From: Candidatus Latescibacterota bacterium
Lineage (GTDB): Bacteria; Krumholzibacteriota; Krumholzibacteriia; WVZY01
Assembly (NCBI GenBank): GCA_020352495.1
Contig: CP070677.1
Coordinates: forward strand, 3,599,089-3,646,889
Reading direction: 5' to 3'
Length of the DNA stretch: 47,801 nucleotides
The translations under genes and the position numbers were made by a program. Shown in pieces: positions 15,991 through 25,198 of this stretch. Every line of letters starts with the position of its first letter. Position 1 is the first letter of the stretch. A model generated the notes under the pieces. It did not search any database, had not been told where the DNA came from, and saw only the letters and a program-made list of their open reading frames with translations.

Positions 15991-16470
15991 TCATTGTAGT
16001 CCGTCGTGCCCCTCTCGGCTAGTCTTTTCCGGAGAATACCTTTTGAGTTTTTGGGTTCGATAACGGAATATTTTCTGGACGTCCCGTGCCACAAATAGCC
16101 TGTTTATCAACGCTCCTCCCGGCACCGCGTATTTCACCTCATCGGTGACAAGGGTCCCGCCGTCCTTTTCTTCGAACCGGTGTTCGTGCACCCACATACG
16201 GTATGGCCCCCGGCGCTGCTCATCCACGAACCGCCAAGGTGGCTCCCAGATCGTTATCTCGCTTTGCCAACGGATTGGAATACCGTGAACTCGGAGCTTG
16301 TAATCGATGATGGCACCGCGTTTCAACTCGATCTCCCCCGGTGTCACCACACGGAAATCCAACCACGGTGGTGTGATCGACTGAAGGTTACGCGCCTCGG
16401 CGAAAAAAGGGAAAACGCTCTCGACGGGTCGAGGCAACCACACTTCTGATTCAAAAAAGTAGACTTTCAC
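15991..16470 (-). CDS. SRPBCC-fold (START-like) ligand-binding protein
   Basis: A 159-residue SRPBCC/polyketide-cyclase-like protein. Landmarks are the first strand and helix (VWLPRPVESVFPFFAEARNLQSI), the ITPPWLDFRV segment, the IRWQSEI strand, the WRFVDEQRRGPY turn and the final helix. Such proteins bind hydrophobic ligands in a deep cavity; this subgroup is often annotated as a cyclase/dehydrase-like or cell-division-inhibitor-related protein without proven chemistry. The start is GTG at 16470, with GGGAGG five to six bases upstream; the longer ATG frame adds only five residues. The last 10-20 residues are polar and may be a read-through tail. Its link to the exporter downstream is only positional. 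Confidence 0.8.
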   Translation of the reverse strand: MKVYFFESEVWLPRPVESVFPFFAEARNLQSITPPWLDFRVVTPGEIELKRGAIIDYKLRVHGIPIRWQSEITIWEPPWRFVDEQRRGPYRMWVHEHRFEEKDGGTLVTDEVKYAVPGGALINRLFVARDVQKIFRYRTQKLKRYSPEKTSREGHDGLQ

Positions 16471-16647
16471 TAGGCCCTCCCGCACGGCCGATCATGCACA
16501 GCGGTAACAAATCTAAAAGCCGATTGATGATCGATGTCGCTCGTTCGGTTTCGATCACCACGCCAATCGTTGTCGGTTGGGTTTGTATAGTTCCGAAAAA
16601 TAGCGAATTGTCCGATTTTCGTCAAATACGACATAAAAACGATCGAC

Positions 16648-16676
16648 TTTACAAACGGAACACAACCGGGTATATT
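16648..16676 (+). promoter_or_regulatory. Sigma-70-type promoter of cydAB
   Basis: TTTACA (16648-16653), a 17-base spacer and TATATT (16671-16676), each 5/6 to consensus. The predicted transcription start near 16683 leaves a leader of about 30 bases. It rules out the more upstream TTG at 16675, which lies inside the -10 box. Confidence 0.68.
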
Positions 16677-16716
16677 GACGTCATCGACGAACGGCCAGGG
16701 AGATCGGCTCTTGGAA

Positions 16717-18165
16717 ATGGATGCGCTTCTCTTATCTCGCTTACAGTTTTCCCTCACGATCTTGTTCCATTATATATTTCCACCGCTCACCATAGGGCTC
16801 GGCGCCTTGCTCGTAGTGATGGAGACGACGTACTTGGTGACCAAGGACCAACGGTACCGCGCGATGGGCAAGTTTTGGACAAAGATCTTCGCCGTCAATT
16901 TCGCGATGGGTGTCGCGTCCGGGATTGTCATGGAGTTCCAGTTCGGGACCAACTGGGCAACGTACTCCCGATATGTCGGAGATGTATTTGGGTCGGCACT
17001 CGCAGCGGAGGGCATCTTTGCCTTCTTTCTCGAGTCGGGTTTCCTTGCCGTCTTGGTGTTTGGCTGGGACCGTGTCTCGGATAGGATGCACTTTTTCTCG
17101 ACGTGTATGGTTGCGCTTGGCGCCGTATTTTCCGCGATATGGATCGTCGTTGCGAATTCGTGGCAGCAAACACCGGCGGGCTTTCATATCGTAGGTGAGG
17201 GTCTTCTCGCCCGCGCCGAGATAACGGATTTTTGGGCAATGGTACTGAACCCGTCGAGCGTCCACCGTCTTCTCCATGTGTTGATTGGAGCCTACCTTCT
17301 CGGCGGTTTCTTTGTGATGAGTGTTTCCGCTTACTATCTCCTCAAAGTACGTCACGTGGACTTTGCCCGAAAGACGTTTTTTCTCGGACTGATCATGGCC
17401 ACGATCTTTTCGTTTGCCGCTCCCCTCTCGGGCCATTTTCAAGCGATGACGGTTTCACAAACACAACCGGCCAAGCTAGCCGCATTCGAGGGACACTACC
17501 AAACCGGGACGGGTGGTAGCCCACTTGTCGCTTTCGGATTGATCGACGAAAACGCGGAAGAAATCCGTTGCGAGGTCGCCATTCCCGGTTTGCTGAGCTT
17601 GCTGGTTCACGGAGACACCCAAACCCCGGTCACCGGTCTCGACGGGTTCCCGGAAGCGGATCGACCTCCCGTTGCGATTCCCTTCTATACTTATCATCTC
17701 ATGCTTGGACTGGGTGGCTACTTCATCTTCATTTGTCTGGTGGCGTGGTTGTTCTATTTGCGGCGTAGGCTTTTCTCGACACGGTGGCTGCTTTGGATTT
17801 TCGTCTTTTCCGCAATCGCTCCCTTTGTTTCCAATCACGCAGGATGGATCGCAGCCGAAGTCGGTCGTCAGCCGTGGATCGTATACAATTTGCTACGGAC
17901 AAGTGACGCGGTTTCCAAAGCCGTCCGGGGCGAGCAGGTGCTTGTCTCGATCGTGCTGTTTACGATCGTCTATCTTCTTCTGTTCTTCATCTGGTTGACG
18001 ATTTTGAACCGCAAAATCAAAACAGGTCCCGAGGACGAATTGACCGAAGTCGCTCACGAGCCATATCGATCGAGCTGGATCGACACGGTGACGGGCTTGG
18101 CCGAACCGGGTGGTGCTTCCATGACCGAAGCACGGTCGGAAACAACAAGAGACGAGGAGGGCTAG
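16717..18165 (+). CDS. cydA: Cytochrome bd quinol oxidase subunit I
   Basis: The heme-bearing subunit of the bd oxidase, 482 residues, integral to the inner membrane. It oxidises quinol and reduces O2 with high affinity. Visible are the N-terminal [18 protein letters not shown] (H18, heme ligand position), [20 protein letters not shown] of the quinol-oxidation region, the second heme-ligand helix around [11 protein letters not shown], a Met-bearing helix [10 protein letters not shown], and GRQPW near the C-terminus. The Q-loop looks short, not the long E. coli type. The start is ATG at 16717, or TTG at 16711, which is better spaced from GGGAG at 16698. cydB follows after 7 bases. No cydX or cydDC is seen. 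It suggests microaerobic respiration or oxygen scavenging in an anaerobe. Confidence 0.96.
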   Translation: MDALLLSRLQFSLTILFHYIFPPLTIGLGALLVVMETTYLVTKDQRYRAMGKFWTKIFAVNFAMGVASGIVMEFQFGTNWATYSRYVGDVFGSALAAEGIFAFFLESGFLAVLVFGWDRVSDRMHFFSTCMVALGAVFSAIWIVVANSWQQTPAGFHIVGEGLLARAEITDFWAMVLNPSSVHRLLHVLIGAYLLGGFFVMSVSAYYLLKVRHVDFARKTFFLGLIMATIFSFAAPLSGHFQAMTVSQTQPAKLAAFEGHYQTGTGGSPLVAFGLIDENAEEIRCEVAIPGLLSLLVHGDTQTPVTGLDGFPEADRPPVAIPFYTYHLMLGLGGYFIFICLVAWLFYLRRRLFSTRWLLWIFVFSAIAPFVSNHAGWIAAEVGRQPWIVYNLLRTSDAVSKAVRGEQVLVSIVLFTIVYLLLFFIWLTILNRKIKTGPEDELTEVAHEPYRSSWIDTVTGLAEPGGASMTEARSETTRDEEG

Positions 18166-18172
18166 CAAGACA

Positions 18173-19189
18173 GTGGATCTCAACTTGCTGTGGTTCGGAT
18201 TACTTGGCGTCTTGCTCACCGGCTATGCGATCCTGGACGGCTTTGATCTGGGTGTCGGAATGCTCCATTTGAACGCCAAGACGGACGCCGAGCGCCGCAT
18301 CTTTATGAATTCCATCGGGCCCCTTTGGGATGGCAACGAGGTCTGGCTCGTCACGTTTGGCGGGGCGCTTTTTGCCGCGTTTCCTCACGCCTACGCAACC
18401 GCCTTTTCGATGTTTTATCTGCCCTTCATGGTATTGCTGTTCGCCCTCATATTTCGCGCGGTATCGATGGAGTTCCGAAGCAAACGCGTGTCCGTCGCGT
18501 GGAGAAGGATGTGGGATGTCGCATTCTTCGCCGCGAGTACTGTCGCCACGTTTCTTTTTGGCGTCGCGGTTGGTGATTCGATGGTCGGACTACCCATTGG
18601 AGCGGACATGGAGTTCCAGGGCGGTTTACTAGACCTGTTGCAGCCCTATGCCCTTCTCGTCGGCGTGCTGGCGGTGACAACTTTTCTCATGCACGGCTCG
18701 ATATATCTCTATCTCAAAACCGAAGGTGAATTGCAGGCCCGGATTCATCGATGGATGTGGAGAACCTTTTGGGTTTTTCTCGTTACCTACTTGATAACAA
18801 CGGTTGCGACCCTAGTGACGGTGCCCCACGCCACGGATAATTTCACTCGATACCCATGGGCGGCGGTCGTCGTTGTGTTGAACGTGTTGGCGATCGCAAA
18901 TATTCCAAGAGCAATTCATCACGGGAGTCCCTTTTACGCTTTTCTGTCGTCCTCGGCTACGATCGCCGCGCTCACGTTTCTTTTTGGAATGGCCTTGTAC
19001 CCCAATCTTATTTTCTCCAGCATCGACCCGGAGTCGAGTCTGACCATCTACAATGCTGCGTCGTCACAGAAGACGCTATCCATCATGCGGAACATCGCCT
19101 TTATCGGTATGCCGTTTGTCCTCGCCTATACGGCGATCATCTACTGGACATTTCGGGGAAAGGTCGATCTGGGCAAGTTCAGTTACTAA
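18173..19189 (+). CDS. cydB: Cytochrome bd quinol oxidase subunit II
   Basis: A 338-residue subunit II with eight to nine membrane segments. The N-terminus is diagnostic: GYAILDGFDLGVGML, then GPLWDGNEVWLVTFGGALFAAFP. The start is GTG at 18173, supported by GAGGAGGG 9-14 bases upstream, inside the cydA end. The gene is complete and ends with VDLGKFSY. It lies seven bases after cydA and must be co-transcribed from the promoter at 16648. The next gene (ferritin-like) is convergent. Confidence 0.96.
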   Translation: MDLNLLWFGLLGVLLTGYAILDGFDLGVGMLHLNAKTDAERRIFMNSIGPLWDGNEVWLVTFGGALFAAFPHAYATAFSMFYLPFMVLLFALIFRAVSMEFRSKRVSVAWRRMWDVAFFAASTVATFLFGVAVGDSMVGLPIGADMEFQGGLLDLLQPYALLVGVLAVTTFLMHGSIYLYLKTEGELQARIHRWMWRTFWVFLVTYLITTVATLVTVPHATDNFTRYPWAAVVVVLNVLAIANIPRAIHHGSPFYAFLSSSATIAALTFLFGMALYPNLIFSSIDPESSLTIYNAASSQKTLSIMRNIAFIGMPFVLAYTAIIYWTFRGKVDLGKFSY

Positions 19190-19301
19190 TACGGCTATGG
19201 ATCATCGGTTGTGTTCGGTTCGAATCATGCCACAAGACCTCGGTTCCCCATCGGCAACCTCTCATTGTGTGCTTTGAGATTCCGAGTTGGCGAATGCGCG
19301 G

Positions 19302-19808
19302 TCAAGGCCCGAGGGACAACAGACCGTCGCTCTCGAGGAACTTGGCTGCATCCTCCGTCTTGAGCATCTCGATCTGCTTCCATTCCGCTTCAAGGATCGC
19401 GTAATGGCTACGTTCCATGTTGGCCATATACGTAAGAATCGACCTCGCGTTCATATCATTGGATTTCTCGGCCAGTCCCGAGTAGAACTCCCCGGCCATC
19501 TTCTCGGCCTGCATACCGGCATCGAAGAGCTCTTTCAGGCTTGCCTCTTTGCCCAATACCTCGTCTATCGCGGGGACGACCGATTTGGGGGGAAGGGTTA
19601 GTTTCGTTTCCGGAAACCTTTTTTCATATACTTCCTTCAAGATTTTCTCGTGTTTTTCCTCCTGAGCGATCAGAAAATCCATTTTCTCTTTCAGGTCCTT
19701 ACTGCCAACTACTTCCTTCATTTTCGTATAAAGCCTCACTGCGTCGATCTCCGACCGAATTGCTATGCTGAGTATCTCCAGTGTGGTGAGGCCGTTGTTG
19801 TCTTCCAT
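19302..19808 (-). CDS. Ferritin-like / rubrerythrin-fold diiron protein
   Basis: A 168-residue four-helix protein. The diiron ligand pattern is visible as EIDAVRLY, EEKHEKIL, AEKMAGEFY and MERSHYAIL (two ExxH motifs plus two lone Glu). There is no rubredoxin Cys domain, so it is a 'ferritin-like domain' or short rubrerythrin relative. It probably handles peroxide or iron in the cytoplasm, which fits placement next to the bd oxidase (convergent). The start at 19808 (MEDNNG) has AAAGGA seven bases upstream; a start eight residues further out lacks a site. Confidence 0.87.
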   Translation of the reverse strand: MEDNNGLTTLEILSIAIRSEIDAVRLYTKMKEVVGSKDLKEKMDFLIAQEEKHEKILKEVYEKRFPETKLTLPPKSVVPAIDEVLGKEASLKELFDAGMQAEKMAGEFYSGLAEKSNDMNARSILTYMANMERSHYAILEAEWKQIEMLKTEDAAKFLESDGLLSLGP

Positions 19809-19849
19809 AATTCGATCCTTTCGAGAACTCACTCGTAACGTCTAACGCT

Positions 19850-19889
19850 GAACCTGGAGGCACCTCAAGAATTCGGTACCCCCAGGTTC
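19850..19889. repeat. Inverted repeat upstream of the ferritin-like gene
   Basis: GAACCTGG (19850-19857) and CCAGGTTC (19882-19889) are perfect 8-base inverted arms around 24 bases. The repeat lies between the S9 peptidase stop and the ferritin-like start, both on the minus strand. It could be an operator or an mRNA stem; there is no T-run to make it a standard terminator. Confidence 0.3.
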
Positions 19890-19941
19890 GTCAAAGAGCC
19901 TGACCCGACCTCTCAGCGGTATGCGAGATGCCGGTGTTTTT

Positions 19942-22680
19942 TTACTCGGCCGCTTGGAGCTCCGAGGTCACGGTCCCGCCACCCATCATCGGCGGTAGCT
20001 GCATGACCGACCGGACCATGTGGTGTTTTGCGTCGTTGCTAATATAGACCGTACCGCCCCCGGGCTCTCCATCCATGTTTTTCAGTTCGATCTTGAACGC
20101 CTCGAACGTACCGGCGGGAACAGTGACGCTCTCCATCCCTGCTACTTCGAGAGACATGATCTTGACCGACTGCGAAAGTATGTCAAAGGTCCTAAGCGTG
20201 GTCTTGTAACCCGGAGCAAGCGGCAAGGAGCACATCACCACATCGAGTGCCGTATCACTTCCGTAAACCGGTGCCTCGAGTTCACTGTTCAGAGGCATTT
20301 CCCTGCCACTCATCGCGATCATACCCTTGATCGCCGTTTCCGAGTAGTTGACCGTTACAGACGCGCCCCCCTGTTTGGCGCCTCGGTATACGGGTATCAA
20401 AGTCTGATCGTCGACATCGAACGTGTCGATAGCCGTGCCCATCATGCTCGTTTGCTCGGAGATGATCCGCCAGACATCCTGGTCACCACGCTTCGTCTTG
20501 GAGAGGTTGACGGCAACCTCCAAATCAATCTCCTGTCCTTGAACCGCTGCTTTACCCTTGTATTTCAGATTCTGCGGTTTGAGATTGGCCGTGTCTACCG
20601 CCGGCAGTGGAGCCGTCTTGGCCGCCTCGATGTCCCCCTCGGGCTCTTCCAGAACAACGCTCTCTACCGGGACCCGCATATCATCGAGCGCCGCCTGGAC
20701 GCTTTCCTTCACGTCCTCCTGGTAGCGTCCTCCCAGGTGCTTCGAGAAGAACTTTTCCATCGCCACCCTAAAGCCGGTCCGGTTATCCGCTCCAGCGAAC
20801 CCGTGTCCCTCGTCCGCGGCAACGAGATACTCGACCTCGCGACCGAGATCACGCATAGCGATCACGATCTGTTGAGATTCGGGCATTTTACAGCGTGGAT
20901 CGTTGGCGCCCTGAACGACGAGGAGCGGTGCCTTGATCTTGTCGGCCGAAAAGAGAGGCGATTGTCTTTTTAGGCGTTCCACGTCTTCCGGATCCTCGGG
21001 ATCGCCGATCTGTTCGTTGAAGAACTTTCTCATCGGCTCCCAGTAAGGAGGAATTGACTTGAGCAGGGTGATCAAGTTGCACACACCGACATAATCCACC
21101 CCGCAGGCATACAGGTCAGGTGTAAATGCAAGACCCGCAAGAGTGGAATACCCGCCAAAAGAACCACCATAGATGGCAACCTTGTTGGGGTCGGCGATAC
21201 CCTCATCGATGAGATACTTGACCCCATCGGTGATATCGTTCTGCACCTCTTCGCCCCACTTCTTTTTTCCAGCGTTGAAGAAGGCCTTTCCGTATCCCGT
21301 CGAGGCACGGAAATTCATCTGCAAAACGGCATAGCCCCTGTTGGCAAAGAACTGGGCTTCGGGGTTGTAGCCCCAGTAGTCACGCGCCCAAGGACCGCCG
21401 TGCGGGTTGATGATAACGGGGAGATTCTTGGCCTTGATGCCTTTGGGAACGGTCAGATAACCGTGGATGGTGAGACCGTCGCGTGACTTGTACTTCACCG
21501 GTTTCATCGTGGCCAGGTGTTCGTTTGGAAGCTTCGGACGAGGATTGTAAAGAAATTCGGTCTTGCCCATATCCATATTGTAGAGGTAGGCGAGACCAGG
21601 ATTGACGTCGCTTGTTACGACAACGATGTGCAACCGGTCATCGAGCGTCGAGGAACCGAGATAGAGATCGCCGTCGCCTATCTCTTTTTTGAGTTCCTTC
21701 TTGAGCTTTTTGTAGGCATCCTCCCACTTCTTGTCTTTCCAGTAGATTCGAAGCCTTTCGGCCGTATATGTTGTCGCGATCAGCTCCTTGGTTACGTTCG
21801 AGAACATCGCGCTTCCGAAGTCGACCTCTTTTTCCGGGTCGGATTCGACATATTCTGTTTGGCCCGTCTCAGGGTCGAACAGCACCAGCTGCGTAAGATC
21901 CCTGTCGTCGCCTTTGTTCGTCACCATATAGGCGCGTTTGCCCTCCTTTTGGAAACGGATGATGTAGGCGATTTCCTCGTTGGTAACACTATAAACCGAT
22001 ACGAGCTCTTTACCCTCCACGCGGAAAAACTCGGTGCCACCGTCGTCGGTTTCCCTCGTCGCCATTCTCAAGTCCCCGTCGAGATCGAATTCGAATCCGC
22101 TCATCTTCTCCGTGTTTTCCCAGACGAGTTCGCGTTCGCCCGTGGAAACCGTCACACGATAGACATCGTGGTAACGTTCATCACGGTCATTGAGACCGAG
22201 GTAAATGACATCGGGCGTTTTTTCGGGGAAAGAATAAAAGTAGACACGGATGCCCTCGATGGGCGTGAGGTCCCTCGCGTCGGGGACATCCTGACCTTCT
22301 TTGAGTTTTTCTGCGGGATCGATGACATAGGCGTGGTAGTTTTCGTTACCGCCCTTGTCCTGGATATAGAGGATGTATTTGCCATCCCGTGTCCACGTGT
22401 AACGGAAAACGGGACGTGTCGTATCCGCGCTCATCGGCCGGGCGGCATCGAAGGGTTCACCGATACCTTTGACCCATATGTTGAGATGTCCCTTGTAGGT
22501 TTTGAGAAACGATATGTATGTCCCATCGGGTGAGATCCGTCCCCCGGCGATTTCCGGATCGCCAAAAAAGAGCTCCCGGTCGATCAGCGGTGGAAGCTTG
22601 TCAAGGTACTCGAGCTGTTCCGCCGCCACACCGCTCACTAGCAGACCGAGAGCGAGCAGTAATAACAGGGCTTTCCTCAT
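19942..22680 (-). CDS. S9 family prolyl-oligopeptidase-like serine peptidase with extra C-terminal domain
   Basis: A 912-residue secreted peptidase. The signal peptide covers residues 1-20, the beta-propeller about 30-380 (ISPDGTYISF and similar blades) and the alpha/beta-hydrolase domain about 385-660. The catalytic serine is S507 in GGSFGGYS; D594 (QGANDPRC) and H626 (DEGHGFA) complete the triad. The oxyanion region is NPHGGPWARD. Residues about 690-912 are not part of a normal S9 enzyme and resemble DUF3108-like beta domains (VTVPAGTFEAFKIEL). Function: cleavage of short peptides in the periplasm or outside, presumably for nutrition. The ATG has AAGGAGG. Transcribed alone, from a promoter about 100 bases upstream. 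Confidence 0.93.
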   Translation of the reverse strand: MRKALLLLLALGLLVSGVAAEQLEYLDKLPPLIDRELFFGDPEIAGGRISPDGTYISFLKTYKGHLNIWVKGIGEPFDAARPMSADTTRPVFRYTWTRDGKYILYIQDKGGNENYHAYVIDPAEKLKEGQDVPDARDLTPIEGIRVYFYSFPEKTPDVIYLGLNDRDERYHDVYRVTVSTGERELVWENTEKMSGFEFDLDGDLRMATRETDDGGTEFFRVEGKELVSVYSVTNEEIAYIIRFQKEGKRAYMVTNKGDDRDLTQLVLFDPETGQTEYVESDPEKEVDFGSAMFSNVTKELIATTYTAERLRIYWKDKKWEDAYKKLKKELKKEIGDGDLYLGSSTLDDRLHIVVVTSDVNPGLAYLYNMDMGKTEFLYNPRPKLPNEHLATMKPVKYKSRDGLTIHGYLTVPKGIKAKNLPVIINPHGGPWARDYWGYNPEAQFFANRGYAVLQMNFRASTGYGKAFFNAGKKKWGEEVQNDITDGVKYLIDEGIADPNKVAIYGGSFGGYSTLAGLAFTPDLYACGVDYVGVCNLITLLKSIPPYWEPMRKFFNEQIGDPEDPEDVERLKRQSPLFSADKIKAPLLVVQGANDPRCKMPESQQIVIAMRDLGREVEYLVAADEGHGFAGADNRTGFRVAMEKFFSKHLGGRYQEDVKESVQAALDDMRVPVESVVLEEPEGDIEAAKTAPLPAVDTANLKPQNLKYKGKAAVQGQEIDLEVAVNLSKTKRGDQDVWRIISEQTSMMGTAIDTFDVDDQTLIPVYRGAKQGGASVTVNYSETAIKGMIAMSGREMPLNSELEAPVYGSDTALDVVMCSLPLAPGYKTTLRTFDILSQSVKIMSLEVAGMESVTVPAGTFEAFKIELKNMDGEPGGGTVYISNDAKHHMVRSVMQLPPMMGGGTVTSELQAAE

Positions 22681-22783
22681 TCAGATTCCTCCTTGTTGAT
22701 CCAAATGAAAGATTGATGGAGAAGGTGGGTTATAACGGCTTCTCTTCTGTACGATTTACTGGGGGTGTGGTTTCAGACAATCA

Positions 22784-22811
22784 ATAATACCCCAACTCGC
22801 CCGTTTGGCAA
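22784..22811 (-). promoter_or_regulatory. Candidate sigma-70-type promoter of the S9 peptidase gene
   Basis: On the minus strand TTGCCA (22811-22806), 16 bases, then TATTAT (22789-22784), both 5/6 to consensus. It would give a leader of about 97 bases before the ATG at 22680. Confidence 0.5.
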
Positions 22812-22960
22812 CCGCTTTCGATTCGCCACGGCGAGGTTCGCTTGGTCTCTCCATGCCCTTTTCAACACATACCTTGGCGTGATATGATGGTAGAGCGGAA
22901 TCTGCCCACCGCAACCGAACCCCACGTGACCAAACGCCAATTCCCTGGAGGGTTCCGAAC

Positions 22961-24535
22961 ATGCGTTCTCGCTCCCCGTTCTCGATGACGACCTTGCCCA
23001 GACTCTGCAAACAGCTCCTCGGGGTGGGATGTGCCGGTCTATTTGCCTTGGTGATTGTATCAGTCATCGGTCCGTCGTCTGTCGTTGCGGTAGATGCCCC
23101 ACCGGTCGCCGATCGATGGGCGAACCACCCGGCGTTGGAGCCGTATGATCTTACCTGGCAAGAACTTCCGTCTGAACTCTTCCTCGTGCGAACGCGGGGC
23201 GAACTGCCCGAGGCAGCGGGGGTCGTGGTCCACGGTGTCCATCACGGTGTGTTTCTCGTCTCGGGAGATATGACGACGGTAACTGATTTGACGAAAAGGG
23301 GTTGCGCTGTCATCCCCTTGAAGAGTCCACCCGCCGCTCCCCGCTCGGCTTCCAGGAGATGGGCGTGGCTTGACACCCCCGACACCACCATCGCGGCCAT
23401 GGTTGCCGAGGTGGACTGGACCGGGGTCAGCGCCAGGATCCAGTGGTTGGTGGATTTTGGCACCCGATACAGTTTTGCCGCAAACCACTTTACCGTCGCT
23501 GACGGCATCGCGGGTGTTTTCACGAGCCTGGGTCTCCAACCGGTGCTTCGTGACTTCCAGTACGGTGGGTCGACGATGTGGAACGTCGAGGCAACTCAGT
23601 TGGGTACCGTCTACCCCGACTCGTTTTATATCATCTGCGGCCACTTTGATTCGATCAGCGAAAGTCCCATGGTTTCGGCACCGGGGGCCGACGACAATGG
23701 TACCGGTACGGCAACGGTGTTGACAGCCGCCGAGATCCTCACCCAACACGATTTCGAATACTCCATCCGCTACATTTGCTTTGCCGGCGAGGAACAGGGA
23801 CTTCGAGGAAGCGAGACCTACGCCAGCTGGGCGGCGCAGGTCGGTCTCGGGATTGTCGGGGTTCTCAACTTCGACATGATGGGGTACTGGGTGGACGGCG
23901 TAGAAAAAGATCTCGAAATCGAAACCAACCCCGCCTCGCAGTGGTTGGCCGAAGCGATAGTCAATGCCGCGGATTTGTATACCGACACGCCGTATGAGCT
24001 CCATGTCTTCGACGGCGCCTGGTGGGGTGATCACGCCTCCTTCTGGGACGAGGGGTTTGCCGCGGTGAACCATGAGGAGGCGTGGGACTGGGGTGATCCC
24101 GACTTCAACCCCTACTACCACACGACAAATGACCTGTTGAAACACGTTGATCCCGATTTTACGGTCGGAAATATTCAGATTGGTGTGGCGGCTCTCGCGA
24201 CGTTGGCCGGTCTCGTTCCCGAGGGGACCGGCGTGGATGTTCCGATCACACCCCCTAGTTTTGCAGGTTCTCTTAGCGCTTATCCCAACCCGTTCAACGG
24301 GCGGGTGAATTTCACCGTCACGGGTCTGGCGGACCGGGCCAGCGTAAGGGTGCTCGTCTACGATGCACGAGGTCGTTTGGTGGACGCTGTTCCCGTGGTT
24401 CTCGAGAACGGTCAGGGTACCACCCGATGGAGCATCATCGACGGCGCGGCCCGGCGCATCGGGGCGGGCGTGTACTTTGGGAGACTGGAGGGGTTGCCAA
24501 ACGTTCCTCCAGTAAAGATCGTTTACGTGAAATAA
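22961..24535 (+). CDS. Secreted M28 family aminopeptidase-like protein with C-terminal secretion domain
   Basis: A 524-residue metallopeptidase. A hydrophobic export segment lies at about residues 22-45. The M28 domain spans about 150-430, with dinuclear-zinc motifs GHFDS (H228, D230), PGADDNGTG, AGEEQG (E277/E278), NFDMMGYW and a final His in YYHTTND. Residues about 435-524 are a FlgD/type IX-like C-terminal domain opening with YPNPFNGRV and ending IVYVK, so the protein probably crosses the outer membrane. The ATG is preceded by CTGGAGG. A close paralogue begins at 46624, with the same 5' context and the metal ligand at the same residue number. The PocR gene follows after 24 bases. Confidence 0.93.
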   Translation: MRSRSPFSMTTLPRLCKQLLGVGCAGLFALVIVSVIGPSSVVAVDAPPVADRWANHPALEPYDLTWQELPSELFLVRTRGELPEAAGVVVHGVHHGVFLVSGDMTTVTDLTKRGCAVIPLKSPPAAPRSASRRWAWLDTPDTTIAAMVAEVDWTGVSARIQWLVDFGTRYSFAANHFTVADGIAGVFTSLGLQPVLRDFQYGGSTMWNVEATQLGTVYPDSFYIICGHFDSISESPMVSAPGADDNGTGTATVLTAAEILTQHDFEYSIRYICFAGEEQGLRGSETYASWAAQVGLGIVGVLNFDMMGYWVDGVEKDLEIETNPASQWLAEAIVNAADLYTDTPYELHVFDGAWWGDHASFWDEGFAAVNHEEAWDWGDPDFNPYYHTTNDLLKHVDPDFTVGNIQIGVAALATLAGLVPEGTGVDVPITPPSFAGSLSAYPNPFNGRVNFTVTGLADRASVRVLVYDARGRLVDAVPVVLENGQGTTRWSIIDGAARRIGAGVYFGRLEGLPNVPPVKIVYVK

Positions 24536-24559
24536 CGGGCACGTGCAGAGGTGGCAAAC

Positions 24560-25075
24560 ATGGCAACAGGTTTTACCGACATCGCCCCAATGGAGAAATG
24601 GGTCGAGCTTGCCCGTGAGGTCTACGACCGGTTCGGGTGTAACGCCGTGACCATGGATCGAGACAACAACCCGGTCCATCCCCCACCCTCTTGGGCCAAT
24701 CAACTCTGCAAGCAGATCAAAGCGCACCGCGAAGGATCCAAATACATCTGCGCCGTTTCACAACAAAATCTCGCCGCGGAGGCAAAACAACTCAAAGAGT
24801 CCGTTATCGAGGAATGCAACGGCGGCTTTCTCAAAATCGTCGTACCTGTTTTTTTGGGCGACGAGTTTGTTGGCACCGTAGGTGGATGCGGGCTGCTCGA
24901 CGAGGAAGGGGAGATCGACAGCCTTCTCATTGCCGACACCCTCGGTGTTTCTCAAGAGGAAATAGAGGATCTGCTGGGCGACCCGAAGCGGGTGACCAAC
25001 GACGAAGTTGACGAAATGGGCAGTTTCATCGAGAGACGGGTGGGCGAGATTCTTTCATCGAGAGCTGGATCCTGA
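24560..25075 (+). CDS. PocR-domain sensory protein
   Basis: A 171-residue stand-alone PocR ligand-binding domain (PAS-like fold seen in PocR and in many sensor kinases of anaerobes). Landmarks: the Cys-containing strand FGCNAVTMDRD, LCKQIKAHREGSKYIC, a second Cys cluster IEECNGGFLKIVVPVF, and GTVGGCGLL. PocR domains have been linked to small alcohol or corrinoid-related signals; several Cys suggest metal or redox sensing here (inference). No output domain is present, so it must act through a partner. The start ATG at 24560 has AGAGGTGG upstream; GTG at 24551 is less good. It is 24 bases after the M28 gene and 123 before the CGGC gene. Confidence 0.85.
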   Translation: MATGFTDIAPMEKWVELAREVYDRFGCNAVTMDRDNNPVHPPPSWANQLCKQIKAHREGSKYICAVSQQNLAAEAKQLKESVIEECNGGFLKIVVPVFLGDEFVGTVGGCGLLDEEGEIDSLLIADTLGVSQEEIEDLLGDPKRVTNDEVDEMGSFIERRVGEILSSRAGS

Positions 25076-25198
25076 TATTGACAAATTGTGGACTTGTCCC
25101 TTCGGTGGTTTTCGTTCTCGAGGTCGGGAACCGAGAGCTCACGGTGTGTGGAATTCCAATACAGTCTAATTCTCGTTTGAAAACTCAAGGAGGATACG

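Noticed and set aside
19217-19226. GGTTCGAATC, resembling a tRNA T-loop
   Set aside because: The flanking bases do not pair as a T-stem and no acceptor or anticodon arms can be formed.
23060-24727. A 555-codon open frame on the minus strand opposite the M28 gene, and similar long frames at 6083-7822, 30906-31874 and 21517-22533
   Set aside because: They are antisense shadows caused by GC-rich codon use; they lack ribosome sites and family signatures while the opposite strand has clear domains.
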